From Pseudoalteromonas sp. BSi20652 (GTDB taxonomy: Bacteria; Pseudomonadota; Gammaproteobacteria; Enterobacterales; Alteromonadaceae): a stretch of DNA of 32,415 nucleotides. The stretch spans positions 1-32,415 of the forward strand of contig NZ_BADT01000059.1 in NCBI RefSeq assembly GCF_000239855.1, read 5' to 3'. The notes beneath the pieces were generated by a model that worked only from the letters and a program-made list of their open reading frames with translations, had not been told where the DNA came from and ran no database searches. The position numbers were made by a program, and so were the translations under genes. Positions within the stretch are counted from its first letter, which is position 1. Every line of letters starts with the position of its first letter. This document shows, piece by piece, positions 15,113 through 24,626 of the stretch.

Positions 15113-16051
15113 ATGACAGCGCAATTTGAACACGTATCCGTATTAATGGACGAAACCATCGATGCCCTCGCAATTAAGCCAGACGGTATATACATGGATG
15201 GTACGTTTGGACGTGGCGGCCACTCTGGACAAATATTAGCACGCCTTGGTGATGAAGGTCGCCTGCAAGCAATTGACCAAGATCCACAAGCGATACAGTC
15301 AGCTGAAAAATTTGCTGATGATCCACGTTTTGCAATTGCACACACTCGCTTTTCAAACTTATACGAAGTAGCTGAGCAAAACGATCTAATTGGTAAAGTG
15401 GATGGCATTTTATTAGACATTGGTGTCTCGTCGCCACAACTTGATGACGCTGCGCGTGGTTTTAGTTTTATGAAAGATGGGCCTCTGGATATGCGTATGG
15501 ACCCAACAACAGGTCGCAGTGCTGCACAGTGGTTAGCAGAAGCTGAGTTAGATGATATTACTCACGTAATTAAAAAACTGGGTGAAGAAAAATTTGGTAA
15601 ACGCATTGCACACAAAGTACTCGAAGTTCGTGAGCACACGCCAATCACAACAACAAAGCAACTTGCTGACCTTGTTGATGAAGCCGTACCGGTAAAAGAT
15701 AAGTTTAAGCACCCTGCAACACGTACTTTTCAGGCGATTCGTATTTACATTAATAGCGAGCTTGAAGAAATTCAAACAGCGCTACAGTCTGCAGTTAAAG
15801 TGTTAAAGCCCGGCGGACGTTTAGTGGTGATTTCTTTTCACTCACTAGAGGATCGTATTGTAAAACAGTTTATTAGAAAACAGAGTAGGGGAGAAGTGTT
15901 ACCCAGAGGTCTGCCGTTAACTGACGCACAAATAAATAAAAATCTGACGTTAAAAGCAGTGGGTAAGGCTATTAAGCCAAGTACTGTTGAAGTAGAGCGT
16001 AATCCACGTTCTCGTAGTTCTGTACTTAGGATTGCACAGAGGTTGGGATGA
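15113..16051 (+). CDS. rsmH: 16S rRNA (cytosine1402-N4)-methyltransferase RsmH (MraW)
   Basis: A 312-residue methyltransferase. [13 protein letters not shown] at the N-terminus and [13 protein letters not shown] around residue 23-35 form the SAM-binding loop; [15 protein letters not shown] (about 97-111) and the C-terminal [14 protein letters not shown] are family signatures. It N4-methylates C1402 of 16S rRNA, the same base that RsmI (3524-4381 here) methylates on the ribose. It is the second dcw gene; its TGA overlaps the ATG of ftsL by 4 bp (ATGA), so the two are translationally coupled. Confidence 0.97.
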   Translation: MTAQFEHVSVLMDETIDALAIKPDGIYMDGTFGRGGHSGQILARLGDEGRLQAIDQDPQAIQSAEKFADDPRFAIAHTRFSNLYEVAEQNDLIGKVDGILLDIGVSSPQLDDAARGFSFMKDGPLDMRMDPTTGRSAAQWLAEAELDDITHVIKKLGEEKFGKRIAHKVLEVREHTPITTTKQLADLVDEAVPVKDKFKHPATRTFQAIRIYINSELEEIQTALQSAVKVLKPGGRLVVISFHSLEDRIVKQFIRKQSRGEVLPRGLPLTDAQINKNLTLKAVGKAIKPSTVEVERNPRSRSSVLRIAQRLG

Positions 16052-16374
16052 GTAAAAAAGCGAGCTATCGTCAACCCAATTTATTCTTTGAAATATTAAA
16101 AGGCCTAGGTGCTAATAAGCTAACCTCGGCCTTATTGGTTGTGATATTCGCTTCTAGTTTGGCTGTTGTGCAAACAACACACTTAGCTCGAGGGCAGCTA
16201 ATAAAGCAAGACCAATTATTGCAAGAGCGCGATGAACTTGATTTAGAGTGGCGCTACTTACTTGTTGAAGAGGAGTTTTATTCTCAGCATGCGCGTATTG
16301 AAGAAGTAGCTATATCACAATTAAAAATGAAACGACCTACCAGTCAAGATGAGCAGGTAATAATAGTACAATGA
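16048..16374 (+). CDS. ftsL: Cell division protein FtsL
   Basis: A 108-residue bitopic membrane protein. It has a short cytoplasmic N-terminus ([19 protein letters not shown]), one membrane helix (about 26-46, [18 protein letters not shown]) and a periplasmic leucine-zipper-like coiled coil ([20 protein letters not shown]). The layout and size match FtsL, which forms the FtsQBL complex and helps activate FtsWI. FtsB is not encoded here, as is usual. ATGA overlaps join it to rsmH before and ftsI after. Sequence conservation of FtsL is low, so position carries weight in the call. Confidence 0.93.
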   Translation: MSKKASYRQPNLFFEILKGLGANKLTSALLVVIFASSLAVVQTTHLARGQLIKQDQLLQERDELDLEWRYLLVEEEFYSQHARIEEVAISQLKMKRPTSQDEQVIIVQ

Positions 16375-18188
16375 GAACTAGAGGTAAAAAACCAGTCACT
16401 AATTTAATCACATGGCGCTTTATGTTGGTGTGTGTAGTTGTGTTTATGGTATTTGTAACCCTGGTGTCTCGCGCTGCCTATTTACAAGTAATAGAGCCTG
16501 ATAAAGCCCGTTCAGAAAGTGATAAACGTACTGTACGTGTTGAAAAGCTTCATGTACAACGCGGAATGATTTTTGACCGCAATGGCAAAGAACTAGCGGT
16601 AAGTGTGCCTGTTGTAAGTGTATATGCTGATCCTAAAGCATTACATAAATCGCTTGTTTCTAAAGTAATCAAACAAGCACGTAAAAGCGGCGAAGATCAC
16701 TTATCATTAACTGAAAATATCGCTGAGCTTGATAAACGTACTGCACTTTATTATAAAAACGATTTACGCTGGCGTGAGCTCGCTGATGTACTGCGTATTG
16801 ATCCTAAAAAGATTAACTCTCGACTTTTAAATGATCCTTCTCGTCGTTTTGTGTATTTAAAACGCCAAGTTACTCCTGCTGTTGCAAATTATATCGGTGA
16901 TTTACGCCTACCTGGCATCCATTTACTTGATGAATCTAAACGCTATTACCCTGCAGGTGAAGTTACCGCGCATGTTATTGGTTTTACTAATATAGACGGC
17001 AAGGGCATTGAAGGCATTGAAAAGCTCTACGAAAATGCGTTAACGGGCGAGGAAGGCCGCCGTACCATTCGTAAAGACGCACAAGGGCGTGAGGTAGAAG
17101 TACTTGACGAACGAGAACGTGTAGAGCCAGAAAGTATAGAACTTAGTATTGACCAACGAATTCAAGCTATTGCGTATAAGGCCGTAAAATCAGCAGTACT
17201 AACTTATAAAGCTACATCGGGCTCAGCTATGGTGGTTGATGTTAAAACTGGTGAAGTACTGGCAATGGTAAATAGCCCTTCATTTAATCCAAATAATTTA
17301 AGCGATGCTGCCCCGCATAAGCGTCGTAACCGCGCAATTACCGATTTGTTTGAACCAGGCTCAACTGTTAAGCCTCTAGCCATTTTGGCTGGGCTAGACT
17401 ACGGCGCCATTCAGGTAGATGACACGATTGATACCTACCCAGGTTGGATGCGTTTAGGGGGAAGTTTAGTCCAAGATACGCGTAACCATGGTGAAATGTC
17501 ACTACGAGAAATACTAAAATATTCGTCGAATATGGGGGTGACTAAAGTCACTCAGTTGGTACCAAAAGACTACCTGGTTGGTTTGTTTCAAAAGGTTGGG
17601 TTCGGATCTGATTCAGGCACGGGTATGGTAGGTGAAAGCAGTGGTTTATTTTACCCAAACCGTCGTTGGTCTGATCACGAAATTGCTGCATTGTCATTTG
17701 GTTACAATATTGCTGTTAGTACTGCGCAAATGGCTCGCTTTTATGCCATGTTAGGCGCCGGAGGGGTTAACAGGCCGCTCACTGTATTAAAGCAAGATTC
17801 CATCCCTGAAGGGGATCGTGTTTTTCAACAGCAAGATGTTGAAGCGGTAGTACACATGATGGAAAGCGTATTTGAAAGTGGCGGCACAGCACATAACGTT
17901 AAAGTTGATGGTTATCGTGCCGCGGGTAAAACGGGTACTTCTAAAAAAGCCGCAGTAGGTGGTTACGGTGATGAATATGTGGGTTATTTTGCAGGCGTGG
18001 CGCCAGCAAGTAACCCTCGTTTAGCTGTGGTAGTGATGATTAATGAACCAGGTGGTGATGTTTACTATGGAGGTGCCACCGCTGGCCCTGCATTTGCAGA
18101 AATCATCTCTAACGCATTAAGAATATTAAACGTAGCGCCTGACAAGGAAGAGGTTGCGTACGTGAAAGGTAAAGACAACGATGCGTGA
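16371..18188 (+). CDS. ftsI: Septal peptidoglycan transpeptidase FtsI (PBP3)
   Basis: A 605-residue class B penicillin-binding protein. A membrane anchor is at about 15-37, a pedestal domain includes VQRGMIFDRNGKELA, and the transpeptidase domain holds the three active-site motifs: GSTVKP with catalytic Ser331, SSN at 385-387, and KTGT starting at Lys520. It crosslinks septal peptidoglycan together with FtsW, which is encoded downstream. The start overlaps ftsL by ATGA and the end overlaps murE by 8 bp. The protein is about 15 residues longer than the E. coli form as I recall it. PBP2 (MrdA) is ruled out by context. Confidence 0.97.
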   Translation: MRTRGKKPVTNLITWRFMLVCVVVFMVFVTLVSRAAYLQVIEPDKARSESDKRTVRVEKLHVQRGMIFDRNGKELAVSVPVVSVYADPKALHKSLVSKVIKQARKSGEDHLSLTENIAELDKRTALYYKNDLRWRELADVLRIDPKKINSRLLNDPSRRFVYLKRQVTPAVANYIGDLRLPGIHLLDESKRYYPAGEVTAHVIGFTNIDGKGIEGIEKLYENALTGEEGRRTIRKDAQGREVEVLDERERVEPESIELSIDQRIQAIAYKAVKSAVLTYKATSGSAMVVDVKTGEVLAMVNSPSFNPNNLSDAAPHKRRNRAITDLFEPGSTVKPLAILAGLDYGAIQVDDTIDTYPGWMRLGGSLVQDTRNHGEMSLREILKYSSNMGVTKVTQLVPKDYLVGLFQKVGFGSDSGTGMVGESSGLFYPNRRWSDHEIAALSFGYNIAVSTAQMARFYAMLGAGGVNRPLTVLKQDSIPEGDRVFQQQDVEAVVHMMESVFESGGTAHNVKVDGYRAAGKTGTSKKAAVGGYGDEYVGYFAGVAPASNPRLAVVVMINEPGGDVYYGGATAGPAFAEIISNALRILNVAPDKEEVAYVKGKDNDA

Positions 18189-19659
18189 TTTAAAGGATAT
18201 TTTAAAATACATCGAAATAGATGCGCCCTCGCAGTTGGTTAATCATTTGCGATTAGATAGCCGAGATGTCAGCCCTGGCGATGTATTTGTAGCAATAAAA
18301 GGCCATGAGTTAGATGGCGGGCAGTTTATAGCTAAAGCAATTGAAAATGGTGCTGTGGCTGTTATTGCCGATAGACTTTGCGAGTTTGATGTTCAATTTG
18401 AACCGCTTTACTTAGTATCTGAGCTTGGTAAAAAGCTGGCTGAACTTGCGAGTCAATTTTACAACCAGCCTAGCCACAGCCTTGATTTAATTGGCGTAAC
18501 CGGCACAAACGGCAAATCAACGACCACGGCTATGATTGCTCATCTAGCGCAGTACTGTAATACGCGCTCAGCAATTATTGGAACGTTGGGTTTTGGTCAC
18601 CCGGATAATTTAACGCCGCTCATTAATACCACACCTTCAACGGTTGATTTACAGCATATTTTGAGCGATTTAAATTCGCAGCATAAAAAGCTGGTAGCCA
18701 TGGAAGTGTCATCTCATGGGTTAGTGCAGCAGCGCGTTGCAAAGTGTGAGTTTAAAGCAGCTGTGTTTACTAATCTTTCGCGCGATCATCTAGATTACCA
18801 TGGTGATATGGCAAGTTACGGTGATGCGAAACTAATGCTTTTCCGTGACTTTGAGCCGCAAGTTGTAGTGCTTAATCAAGATGATTCTCAAGCTGAGCAA
18901 TGGCTTGAAAAGTATGATTTTAATGACCTCATTTGTTATGGCCGCAAAAACTTAGCTCCTAAGAATGCCCGATACGTTTATTTTTCTGATGTTGAATATT
19001 CAAGTGAAGGTATTTCAGCGCAGTTATCGACGAGTTGGGGTGGTATGTCGATTAAATCGCCGCTGTTTGGCGAATTCAACTTATATAACTTAACGGCAGC
19101 GCTCGCTACATTATTAGGGCTTGGTTATCCGCTTGAGCAATTAGTTGCAGGTTGTGCGCAGTTACAGCCAGTCGCTGGTCGAATGCAAGCATTTAGCCAA
19201 ACAGGCATGCCAACGTGTGTTGTTGATTACGCACATACACCCGATGCGCTTGCGCTTGCATTACAGGCATTGCAGCTACATGTGCCAGGTGGTGTAAGTT
19301 GTGTATTTGGCTGTGGTGGTGATAGAGATAAAGGTAAGCGTGCATTAATGGCGCAAGCTGCTGAGCAAAACGCTAATAAAGTGATTATTACCAGTGATAA
19401 CCCTCGCTCGGAAAACCCTAATGATATTATTGCTGATGTGGCTGGCGGTTTAGTAAGTCCTCAAAATGCACATTTAGAGGCTGATAGAGCAACTGCAATT
19501 CGTTTTGCTATAGAAAATGCTACAGCTGATGACGTTATTTTGATTGCAGGTAAAGGCCACGAAGATTATCAAATTATAGGCGATAAGCGAATCGACTTTT
19601 GCGATCGCCGGTATGTACAAGAACAACTAAAAAAAGCAGTAAGAGGGATAACACAATGA
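18181..19659 (+). CDS. murE: UDP-MurNAc-L-Ala-D-Glu : meso-DAP ligase MurE
   Basis: A 492-residue Mur ligase. The P-loop is GVTGTNGKSTTTAM (about 104-117), the substrate loop includes TTPSTVDLQ, and the ATP/Mg region includes MEVSSHGLVQQR. SDNPRSENP near residue 405 contains DNPR, the motif that marks meso-diaminopimelate rather than lysine as substrate, which fits a Gram-negative. It adds the third amino acid of the stem peptide in the cytoplasm. It overlaps ftsI by 8 bp and murF by 4 bp (ATGA). All conserved elements are intact. Confidence 0.97.
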   Translation: MRDLKDILKYIEIDAPSQLVNHLRLDSRDVSPGDVFVAIKGHELDGGQFIAKAIENGAVAVIADRLCEFDVQFEPLYLVSELGKKLAELASQFYNQPSHSLDLIGVTGTNGKSTTTAMIAHLAQYCNTRSAIIGTLGFGHPDNLTPLINTTPSTVDLQHILSDLNSQHKKLVAMEVSSHGLVQQRVAKCEFKAAVFTNLSRDHLDYHGDMASYGDAKLMLFRDFEPQVVVLNQDDSQAEQWLEKYDFNDLICYGRKNLAPKNARYVYFSDVEYSSEGISAQLSTSWGGMSIKSPLFGEFNLYNLTAALATLLGLGYPLEQLVAGCAQLQPVAGRMQAFSQTGMPTCVVDYAHTPDALALALQALQLHVPGGVSCVFGCGGDRDKGKRALMAQAAEQNANKVIITSDNPRSENPNDIIADVAGGLVSPQNAHLEADRATAIRFAIENATADDVILIAGKGHEDYQIIGDKRIDFCDRRYVQEQLKKAVRGITQ

Positions 19660-20948
19660 TCCCAATGGATTTTGATTGGTTAGCTAATGTGCTAACAACC
19701 GATTATCAAGGTGATAATCAACACGTGCTTAATATAAATACTGATACTCGTACAGTGTGCGATGGAGAAGTGTTTTTAGCACTTAAAGGGCCAAATTTTG
19801 ATGGGCATAAATTTATAGCTGAAGCTAAACAAAAAGGCGCTATTGGCGTTATTGTTCAGCACAAAGTTAATGTAGATATTCCACAATTTATAGTAAGCGA
19901 TACACGTATTGCACTAGGTGCAATTGGTACTGCTGTTATGGCGCAAGTGGCGCCTAAAACAATTGCAATTACAGGGAGTGTAGGCAAAACCACCGTAAAA
20001 GAAATGTGTGCGGCAATTTTGTCTGTTCACGGTGATGTATTAGCTACTAAAGGTAATTTTAATAACGATATTGGCGTGCCACTAACATTGTTACGCTTAG
20101 AGCCACAACATCGCTTTGCAGTAATTGAGCTAGGTGCAAATCATTTAGGTGAAATTGCGTACACCACTGCAATGACAAAACCAGATGTAGCCGTCGTATG
20201 TAATGTTGCAGCGGCTCACTTAGAAGGTTTTGGTAGCTTAATGGGCGTTGCTAAAGCTAAAGGTGAAATTTTTGACGGCCTAAAAGATGACGGCGTTGCG
20301 ATTGTTAACTGCGACAGTGAGTTTAGCCAGTATTGGTTAGATAAGCTTGAAGGGCGTAATGTTAAACGTTTTTCTACGACCGAAAAGCTAGACATTTGGG
20401 CAGAGAACATCACGCTTGATGCCAATGCGCGAGCGAGTTTTACGCTTTGCACTAAAAACAAGCAAGTACCTGTTACTTTGGCGCTACCTGGTAAGCACAA
20501 TATTAGTAATGCACTTATTGCAGCAGCACTGACCAGTGAATTTGATGTAACCCTTGAAGAAATAGCCAATGCGCTTGCTACAATGGGTGATGTAAAAGGG
20601 CGCGTTAATTTAATTGAAGTATCTGATTTACTCACCGTGGTTGATGATACCTATAATGCCAATGTTAAGTCGGTAAAGGCTGCGATTGACTTGTTAAGTG
20701 ATATACATGGTCACCGTATTTTAGCACTCGGGGACATGGGTGAGCTAGGTGAAGATGCACGTAAGTACCATCAAGAAGTTGGCGAGTATGCACTTGAGCA
20801 AGGGATTGATGAGTTATTTACATTAGGCGTATTAAGTAAATACGCAAGTGATGTGTTTGAACTCCCTAATCGCCACTTTTCGAGCCGCGAACAAATGCAG
20901 CAAAAAATTCAAGAAAGTATTAATAAAGTGAATAAAAAACAACAATAG
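19656..20948 (+). CDS. murF: UDP-MurNAc-tripeptide : D-Ala-D-Ala ligase MurF (3' end frame-broken)
   Basis: A 430-residue frame encoding almost all of MurF. The P-loop is AITGSVGKTTVKEM (about 107-120), with TKGNFNNDIGVPLTLLRLE, ELGANHLGEI and DDTYNANVKSVKAA following as expected. It joins D-Ala-D-Ala to the UDP-MurNAc tripeptide. Start ATG 19656 overlaps the murE stop (ATGA); an upstream in-frame extension to 19599 lies inside murE and is rejected. Odd: the frame ends with NKKQQ, while the conserved VKGSRSSRME tail lies in the next frame (20939-21037). One more A in the A6 run at 20934-20939 gives NKKTTIVVKGSRSSRMELL and a 460-residue protein whose stop overlaps the mraY start as TAATG. The gene is essential, so a base-call error is the likeliest reason, with a real shift possible. 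Confidence 0.93.
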   Translation: MIPMDFDWLANVLTTDYQGDNQHVLNINTDTRTVCDGEVFLALKGPNFDGHKFIAEAKQKGAIGVIVQHKVNVDIPQFIVSDTRIALGAIGTAVMAQVAPKTIAITGSVGKTTVKEMCAAILSVHGDVLATKGNFNNDIGVPLTLLRLEPQHRFAVIELGANHLGEIAYTTAMTKPDVAVVCNVAAAHLEGFGSLMGVAKAKGEIFDGLKDDGVAIVNCDSEFSQYWLDKLEGRNVKRFSTTEKLDIWAENITLDANARASFTLCTKNKQVPVTLALPGKHNISNALIAAALTSEFDVTLEEIANALATMGDVKGRVNLIEVSDLLTVVDDTYNANVKSVKAAIDLLSDIHGHRILALGDMGELGEDARKYHQEVGEYALEQGIDELFTLGVLSKYASDVFELPNRHFSSREQMQQKIQESINKVNKKQQ

Positions 20949-21037
20949 TAGTGAAAGGATCGCGCAGTTCTCGCATGGAATTATTAGTAACCGATTTAGT
21001 TAATGGCCAGCAACAAGCCATCAATGGAGTATCATAA
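20939..21037 (+). pseudogene. murF: Detached C-terminal codons of murF
   Basis: Thirty-two codons reading TTIVVKGSRSSRMELLVTD and on to INGVS, then TAA at 21035-21037. The KGSR motif and the following Met-Glu are the conserved end of MurF (ILVKGSRSAAMEEVV in E. coli as I recall). They are in the +2 frame relative to the body of murF and lack a start or ribosome site of their own. The final A of TAA is the A of the mraY ATG, the tight coupling seen elsewhere in this cluster, so this is clearly the native end of murF. Confidence 0.88.
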
Positions 21038-22119
21038 TGTTAGTTTGGCTGGCAGAGTATTTAACACAGTATTTTAGTGGTTTTCATGTTTTTTCGTATT
21101 TAACGCTACGTGCCATTTTAGGTATTTTAACTGCGCTAATTATGTCTCTTTATTTAGGGCCTAAATTAATTAGTGGTTTACAACGTATGCAAATAGGTCA
21201 AACAGTTCGCGACGATGGTCCACAATCGCATTTGTCTAAGTCGGGTACACCGACTATGGGTGGCTTACTTATTTTAGCGGCTATTTTTACCAGCACGCTA
21301 CTTTGGGCCGATTTATCAAATAAATACGTGTGGGCAACACTGTTTGTAATTGGCTCTTTAGGTATTGTTGGCTTTGTTGATGATTACCGTAAAGTTATTC
21401 GTAAAGATCCAAAAGGTTTAATTGCTAAGTGGAAGTACTTTTGGCAATCGGTCATTGCATTAGTTGTCGCTACTGCTTTGTATTTTACCAGTGCACAAGC
21501 GTCTGAAACATCTCTTGTTGTTCCATTTTTTAAAGACGTATTACCGCAATTAGGTTTGTTTTATATTGTGCTTACGTATTTTGCGATAGTAGGTACCTCT
21601 AATGCTGTAAACCTAACTGATGGACTGGATGGCCTAGCTATTGTACCCACTATTTTAGTGGCTTCTGCACTGGCAATTATTGCTTATTTAACGGGTAACA
21701 TTAACTTTTCGGCTTACTTACATATACCACATTTACCATTGGCGAGTGAGCTTGTGGTTGTGTGTACCGCCATTGTAGGTGCAGGGCTTGGCTTTTTATG
21801 GTTTAACACTTACCCAGCACAAGTATTTATGGGCGATGTTGGTTCATTAGCACTCGGTGGGGCATTAGGTATTATTGCTGTGTTAGTTCGCCAAGAGTTA
21901 CTGCTTATTATTATGGGCGGTGTGTTCGTTATGGAAGCACTATCGGTCATATTACAAGTTGGCTCGTATAAGCTGCGAGGGCAACGAATTTTTAGAATGG
22001 CACCAATCCATCATCATTACGAATTAAAGGGTTGGCCAGAGCCGCGCGTTATTGTGCGCTTTTGGATTATTTCTATTGTGCTAGTACTCGCTGGCCTAGC
22101 GACATTAAAGATTCGATAA
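21037..22119 (+). CDS. mraY: Phospho-MurNAc-pentapeptide translocase MraY
   Basis: A 360-residue, ten-helix inner-membrane enzyme that makes lipid I from UDP-MurNAc-pentapeptide and undecaprenyl phosphate. Signatures seen: [14 protein letters not shown] near 68-81, FVDDYRKV near 114-121 (the Asp-Asp pair), [10 protein letters not shown] near 191-200, [12 protein letters not shown] near 265-276 and the cytoplasmic loop with [11 protein letters not shown] near 322-332. Length equals the E. coli enzyme (360). It starts at the stop of the frame-corrected murF (TAATG) and abuts murD directly. Confidence 0.98.
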   Translation: MLVWLAEYLTQYFSGFHVFSYLTLRAILGILTALIMSLYLGPKLISGLQRMQIGQTVRDDGPQSHLSKSGTPTMGGLLILAAIFTSTLLWADLSNKYVWATLFVIGSLGIVGFVDDYRKVIRKDPKGLIAKWKYFWQSVIALVVATALYFTSAQASETSLVVPFFKDVLPQLGLFYIVLTYFAIVGTSNAVNLTDGLDGLAIVPTILVASALAIIAYLTGNINFSAYLHIPHLPLASELVVVCTAIVGAGLGFLWFNTYPAQVFMGDVGSLALGGALGIIAVLVRQELLLIIMGGVFVMEALSVILQVGSYKLRGQRIFRMAPIHHHYELKGWPEPRVIVRFWIISIVLVLAGLATLKIR

Positions 22120-23454
22120 ATGCAGTATTTAAACGAGATAAAAAGTAAACATATAACAGTGCTCGGACTCGGTGTAACCGGTCTGGGCATTGTGCGTTTT
22201 TTATTATCTCAAGGTTTTACACCCAAAGTAGTTGATAGCCGAGCAAACCCACCCGGGATTGATTGGTTAAAAGAGCATGCGCCAATTCTAGATACCCACT
22301 TTGGTGATTTGGATGATGCAGAGCTTTGCTCAAGCGATATGATTATTATAAGCCCTGGACTTAGCTTAAAAATACCAGCTGTTGCAGATGCAATTAACGC
22401 AGATGTTGAAGTGATTGGCGACGTTGAGTTATTTGCACGTATTAATACAAAGCCTGTTGTTGCAGTAACGGGATCTAACGGTAAATCAACCGTGGTTACA
22501 CTCGCTTATGACGTGTTAAAAGAAGCAGGCTATAAAGTTGCTTTGGGTGGGAATATTGGCACAGCGGTGCTTGATTTACTCAATGATGATTTTGATGTGT
22601 ATGTACTTGAGTTATCGAGTTTTCAGCTAGATACCACCACGAGTTTAAAGCCGATAAGTGCCACAGTCTTAAATGTGTCTGAAGATCATCTTGACCGCTA
22701 CGACAGTTACCAAGCTTATATAGATTCAAAGCTTAGTATTTATAATTTCGCAGAGCTTATTATTGTCAATGCAGACGATAGTCAAACACATCCAGTTGAG
22801 CGCGATACGGCCCCTCAAATTAACTTTGGTGCTCAACAAGGTGATTACCATTTAGCGCTGCACAATGGCGAAACTCACTTTATAGTTAAAGGCGAAGCTT
22901 TTTTACCTGTAAGTACGCTTAGAGTAGTGGGTAAGCATAATTATTTAAATACGCTTGCAGTAATGGCGCTCTTAAGTCCGTTTGCAGTAAGCAAAGAGCA
23001 ATATAAAAACGCGTTAGGTCAATTTAATGGGTTGGCTCATCGCTGCCAATTTGTAGCTGAGCTTAACGGTGTAAAGTATTTTAACGATTCAAAAGCGACC
23101 AATGTTGGAGCAACCATAGCTGCAATAGATAGCTTGGCTAGTGACGGTGAAAATCTGGTTGTTATTGCTGGTGGCGATGCCAAAGGCGCTGATTTAAATG
23201 CGCTTAAACCCTACATAGAACAGCATGTAAAAGCATTAATTTGTTTTGGTAAAGATGCAAGTGACTTAGCCGCGATTACCAATAAGAGCTATTTAACTAA
23301 TAATATGGAAGAAGCTGTTACTTTGGCAAACGTACTTAGCAGTACAGGTAATATTGTTTTATTAGCACCAGCATGTGCCAGCATTGATATGTATAACAAC
23401 TACATGCAACGCGGTGACGACTTTATTCAATGTGTTATGGCGCAGCAATCATGA
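22120..23454 (+). CDS. murD: UDP-MurNAc-L-alanine : D-glutamate ligase MurD
   Basis: A 444-residue Mur ligase. The N-terminal Rossmann-like domain opens with ITVLGLGVTGLGIVRFL, the P-loop is AVTGSNGKSTVVTL (about 115-128), LELSSFQLDT and LNVSEDHLDRY follow, and FNDSKATNVGAT near 322-333 marks the C-terminal domain. It adds D-Glu to UDP-MurNAc-L-Ala. Its ATG follows the mraY stop without a gap, and its TGA overlaps the ftsW start as ATGA. Intact. Confidence 0.97.
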   Translation: MQYLNEIKSKHITVLGLGVTGLGIVRFLLSQGFTPKVVDSRANPPGIDWLKEHAPILDTHFGDLDDAELCSSDMIIISPGLSLKIPAVADAINADVEVIGDVELFARINTKPVVAVTGSNGKSTVVTLAYDVLKEAGYKVALGGNIGTAVLDLLNDDFDVYVLELSSFQLDTTTSLKPISATVLNVSEDHLDRYDSYQAYIDSKLSIYNFAELIIVNADDSQTHPVERDTAPQINFGAQQGDYHLALHNGETHFIVKGEAFLPVSTLRVVGKHNYLNTLAVMALLSPFAVSKEQYKNALGQFNGLAHRCQFVAELNGVKYFNDSKATNVGATIAAIDSLASDGENLVVIAGGDAKGADLNALKPYIEQHVKALICFGKDASDLAAITNKSYLTNNMEEAVTLANVLSSTGNIVLLAPACASIDMYNNYMQRGDDFIQCVMAQQS

Positions 23455-24626
23455 TTGCTTTTGCCGATATAAGAGATGCATTAACGCCCAAGCCTTCGGC
23501 GCAGTTATACGATGTACCGCTATTGTACTGCGTCATAATGTTAATTGGTGTTGGTTTTATCATGGTAACCAGCGCATCAATGCCTACAGCAGAGCGACTG
23601 TTTAATGACCCGTACCATATCACTATTCGTCATGGTATGTTTTTGGCAATGGCTTTTGTACTTTTTTGGATCACCGCTTGCGTACCCATGGATTGGTGGA
23701 AACGATCAAATCCTTATTTATTAATATTGGGGATGGTGCTATTAATTGCGGTTTTAATTATTGGTCGTGAGGTGAATGGTGCAAAAAGGTGGATACCTAT
23801 AGGGCCTATTGGATTTCAGGTGGCAGAGGCCGCTAAATTATACTTTTTTAGTTACATAGCAGGTTACTTAGTAAGAAAGCGCGAAGAAGTACAAGAAAAC
23901 ATTAAAGGTTTTGCAAAACCTATTGCGGTATTTGCGGTATATGCGTTGCTTATTTTATTACAGCCCGATCTAGGTACAGTCGTTGTTATGTTTGTAACAA
24001 CCGTTGGTTTATTGTTTTTAGCCGGTGCTAAGTTGTGGCAATTTTTTGTGCTTATTTTAACGGGAATAGGTTTAGTTGTATTACTTATAATTGTTGAGCC
24101 GTATCGTATGGCGCGGGTTGTTGGCTTTTTAGATCCCTGGGATGATCCCTTTGGTAAAGGCTATCAACTCGTTCAATCATTAATGGCTTACAGTCAAGGT
24201 GGTTGGTTTGGTCAAGGCTTAGGTAACAGTGTACAAAAACTGCAATATTTACCTGAAGCGCATAATGACTTTATTTTTGCCGTTATAGGTGAAGAACTTG
24301 GCTTAATAGGCGTTGTAAGTATTTTAATGGTACTAGCTACTTTAGTATTTAGAGCGTTATTAATTGGTCAACAAGCACTAAAATGCGGTAAAGAATACGA
24401 AGGTTACTTTGCATTTGCTATTGGCATTTGGTTTGCTTTTCAAACCATGGTGAATGTAGGTGCAAGTGCGGGTATTTTACCAACTAAGGGTTTAACCCTG
24501 CCGTTTATTTCTTATGGTGGCTCAAGCTTGTTAATTATGACGATTGCCACAGGTATTTTATTACGCGTAGATTTTGAGACTAAAATGGCAACCAAACAAG
24601 CCACCTCACGCGGAGGTAAGCGATGA
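23451..24626 (+). CDS. ftsW: Septal peptidoglycan glycosyltransferase FtsW
   Basis: A 391-residue SEDS-family membrane protein with about ten hydrophobic helices. Signatures: GREVNGAKRWIPIGPIGFQ (about 105-123), LLQPDLGTVVVM near 170, and the C-terminal TKGLTLPFISYGGSS near 345-360. It polymerises septal glycan strands with FtsI. RodA would be the alternative, but the dcw location settles it. The start at 23451 gives the ATGA overlap with murD used throughout the cluster; an in-frame ATG at 23430 would add seven residues inside murD and is less likely. It overlaps murG by 4 bp. Confidence 0.96.
   Translation: MIAFADIRDALTPKPSAQLYDVPLLYCVIMLIGVGFIMVTSASMPTAERLFNDPYHITIRHGMFLAMAFVLFWITACVPMDWWKRSNPYLLILGMVLLIAVLIIGREVNGAKRWIPIGPIGFQVAEAAKLYFFSYIAGYLVRKREEVQENIKGFAKPIAVFAVYALLILLQPDLGTVVVMFVTTVGLLFLAGAKLWQFFVLILTGIGLVVLLIIVEPYRMARVVGFLDPWDDPFGKGYQLVQSLMAYSQGGWFGQGLGNSVQKLQYLPEAHNDFIFAVIGEELGLIGVVSILMVLATLVFRALLIGQQALKCGKEYEGYFAFAIGIWFAFQTMVNVGASAGILPTKGLTLPFISYGGSSLLIMTIATGILLRVDFETKMATKQATSRGGKR

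Noticed and set aside
19599-19655. Upstream extension of murF by 19 codons
   Set aside because: It lies inside murE, has no homology to MurF and the ATG at 19656 gives the ATGA overlap used at other junctions of the cluster.
20931-20948. Programmed -1 frameshifting in murF as a regulated device
   Set aside because: AAA-AAA-C is not the efficient A-AAA-AAG heptamer in the right phase, and I see no obvious stem-loop or internal Shine-Dalgarno for it; a missing base is simpler.
23430-23450. Seven-codon N-terminal extension of FtsW
   Set aside because: It lies inside murD and the ATG at 23451 gives the usual 4-bp coupled overlap.
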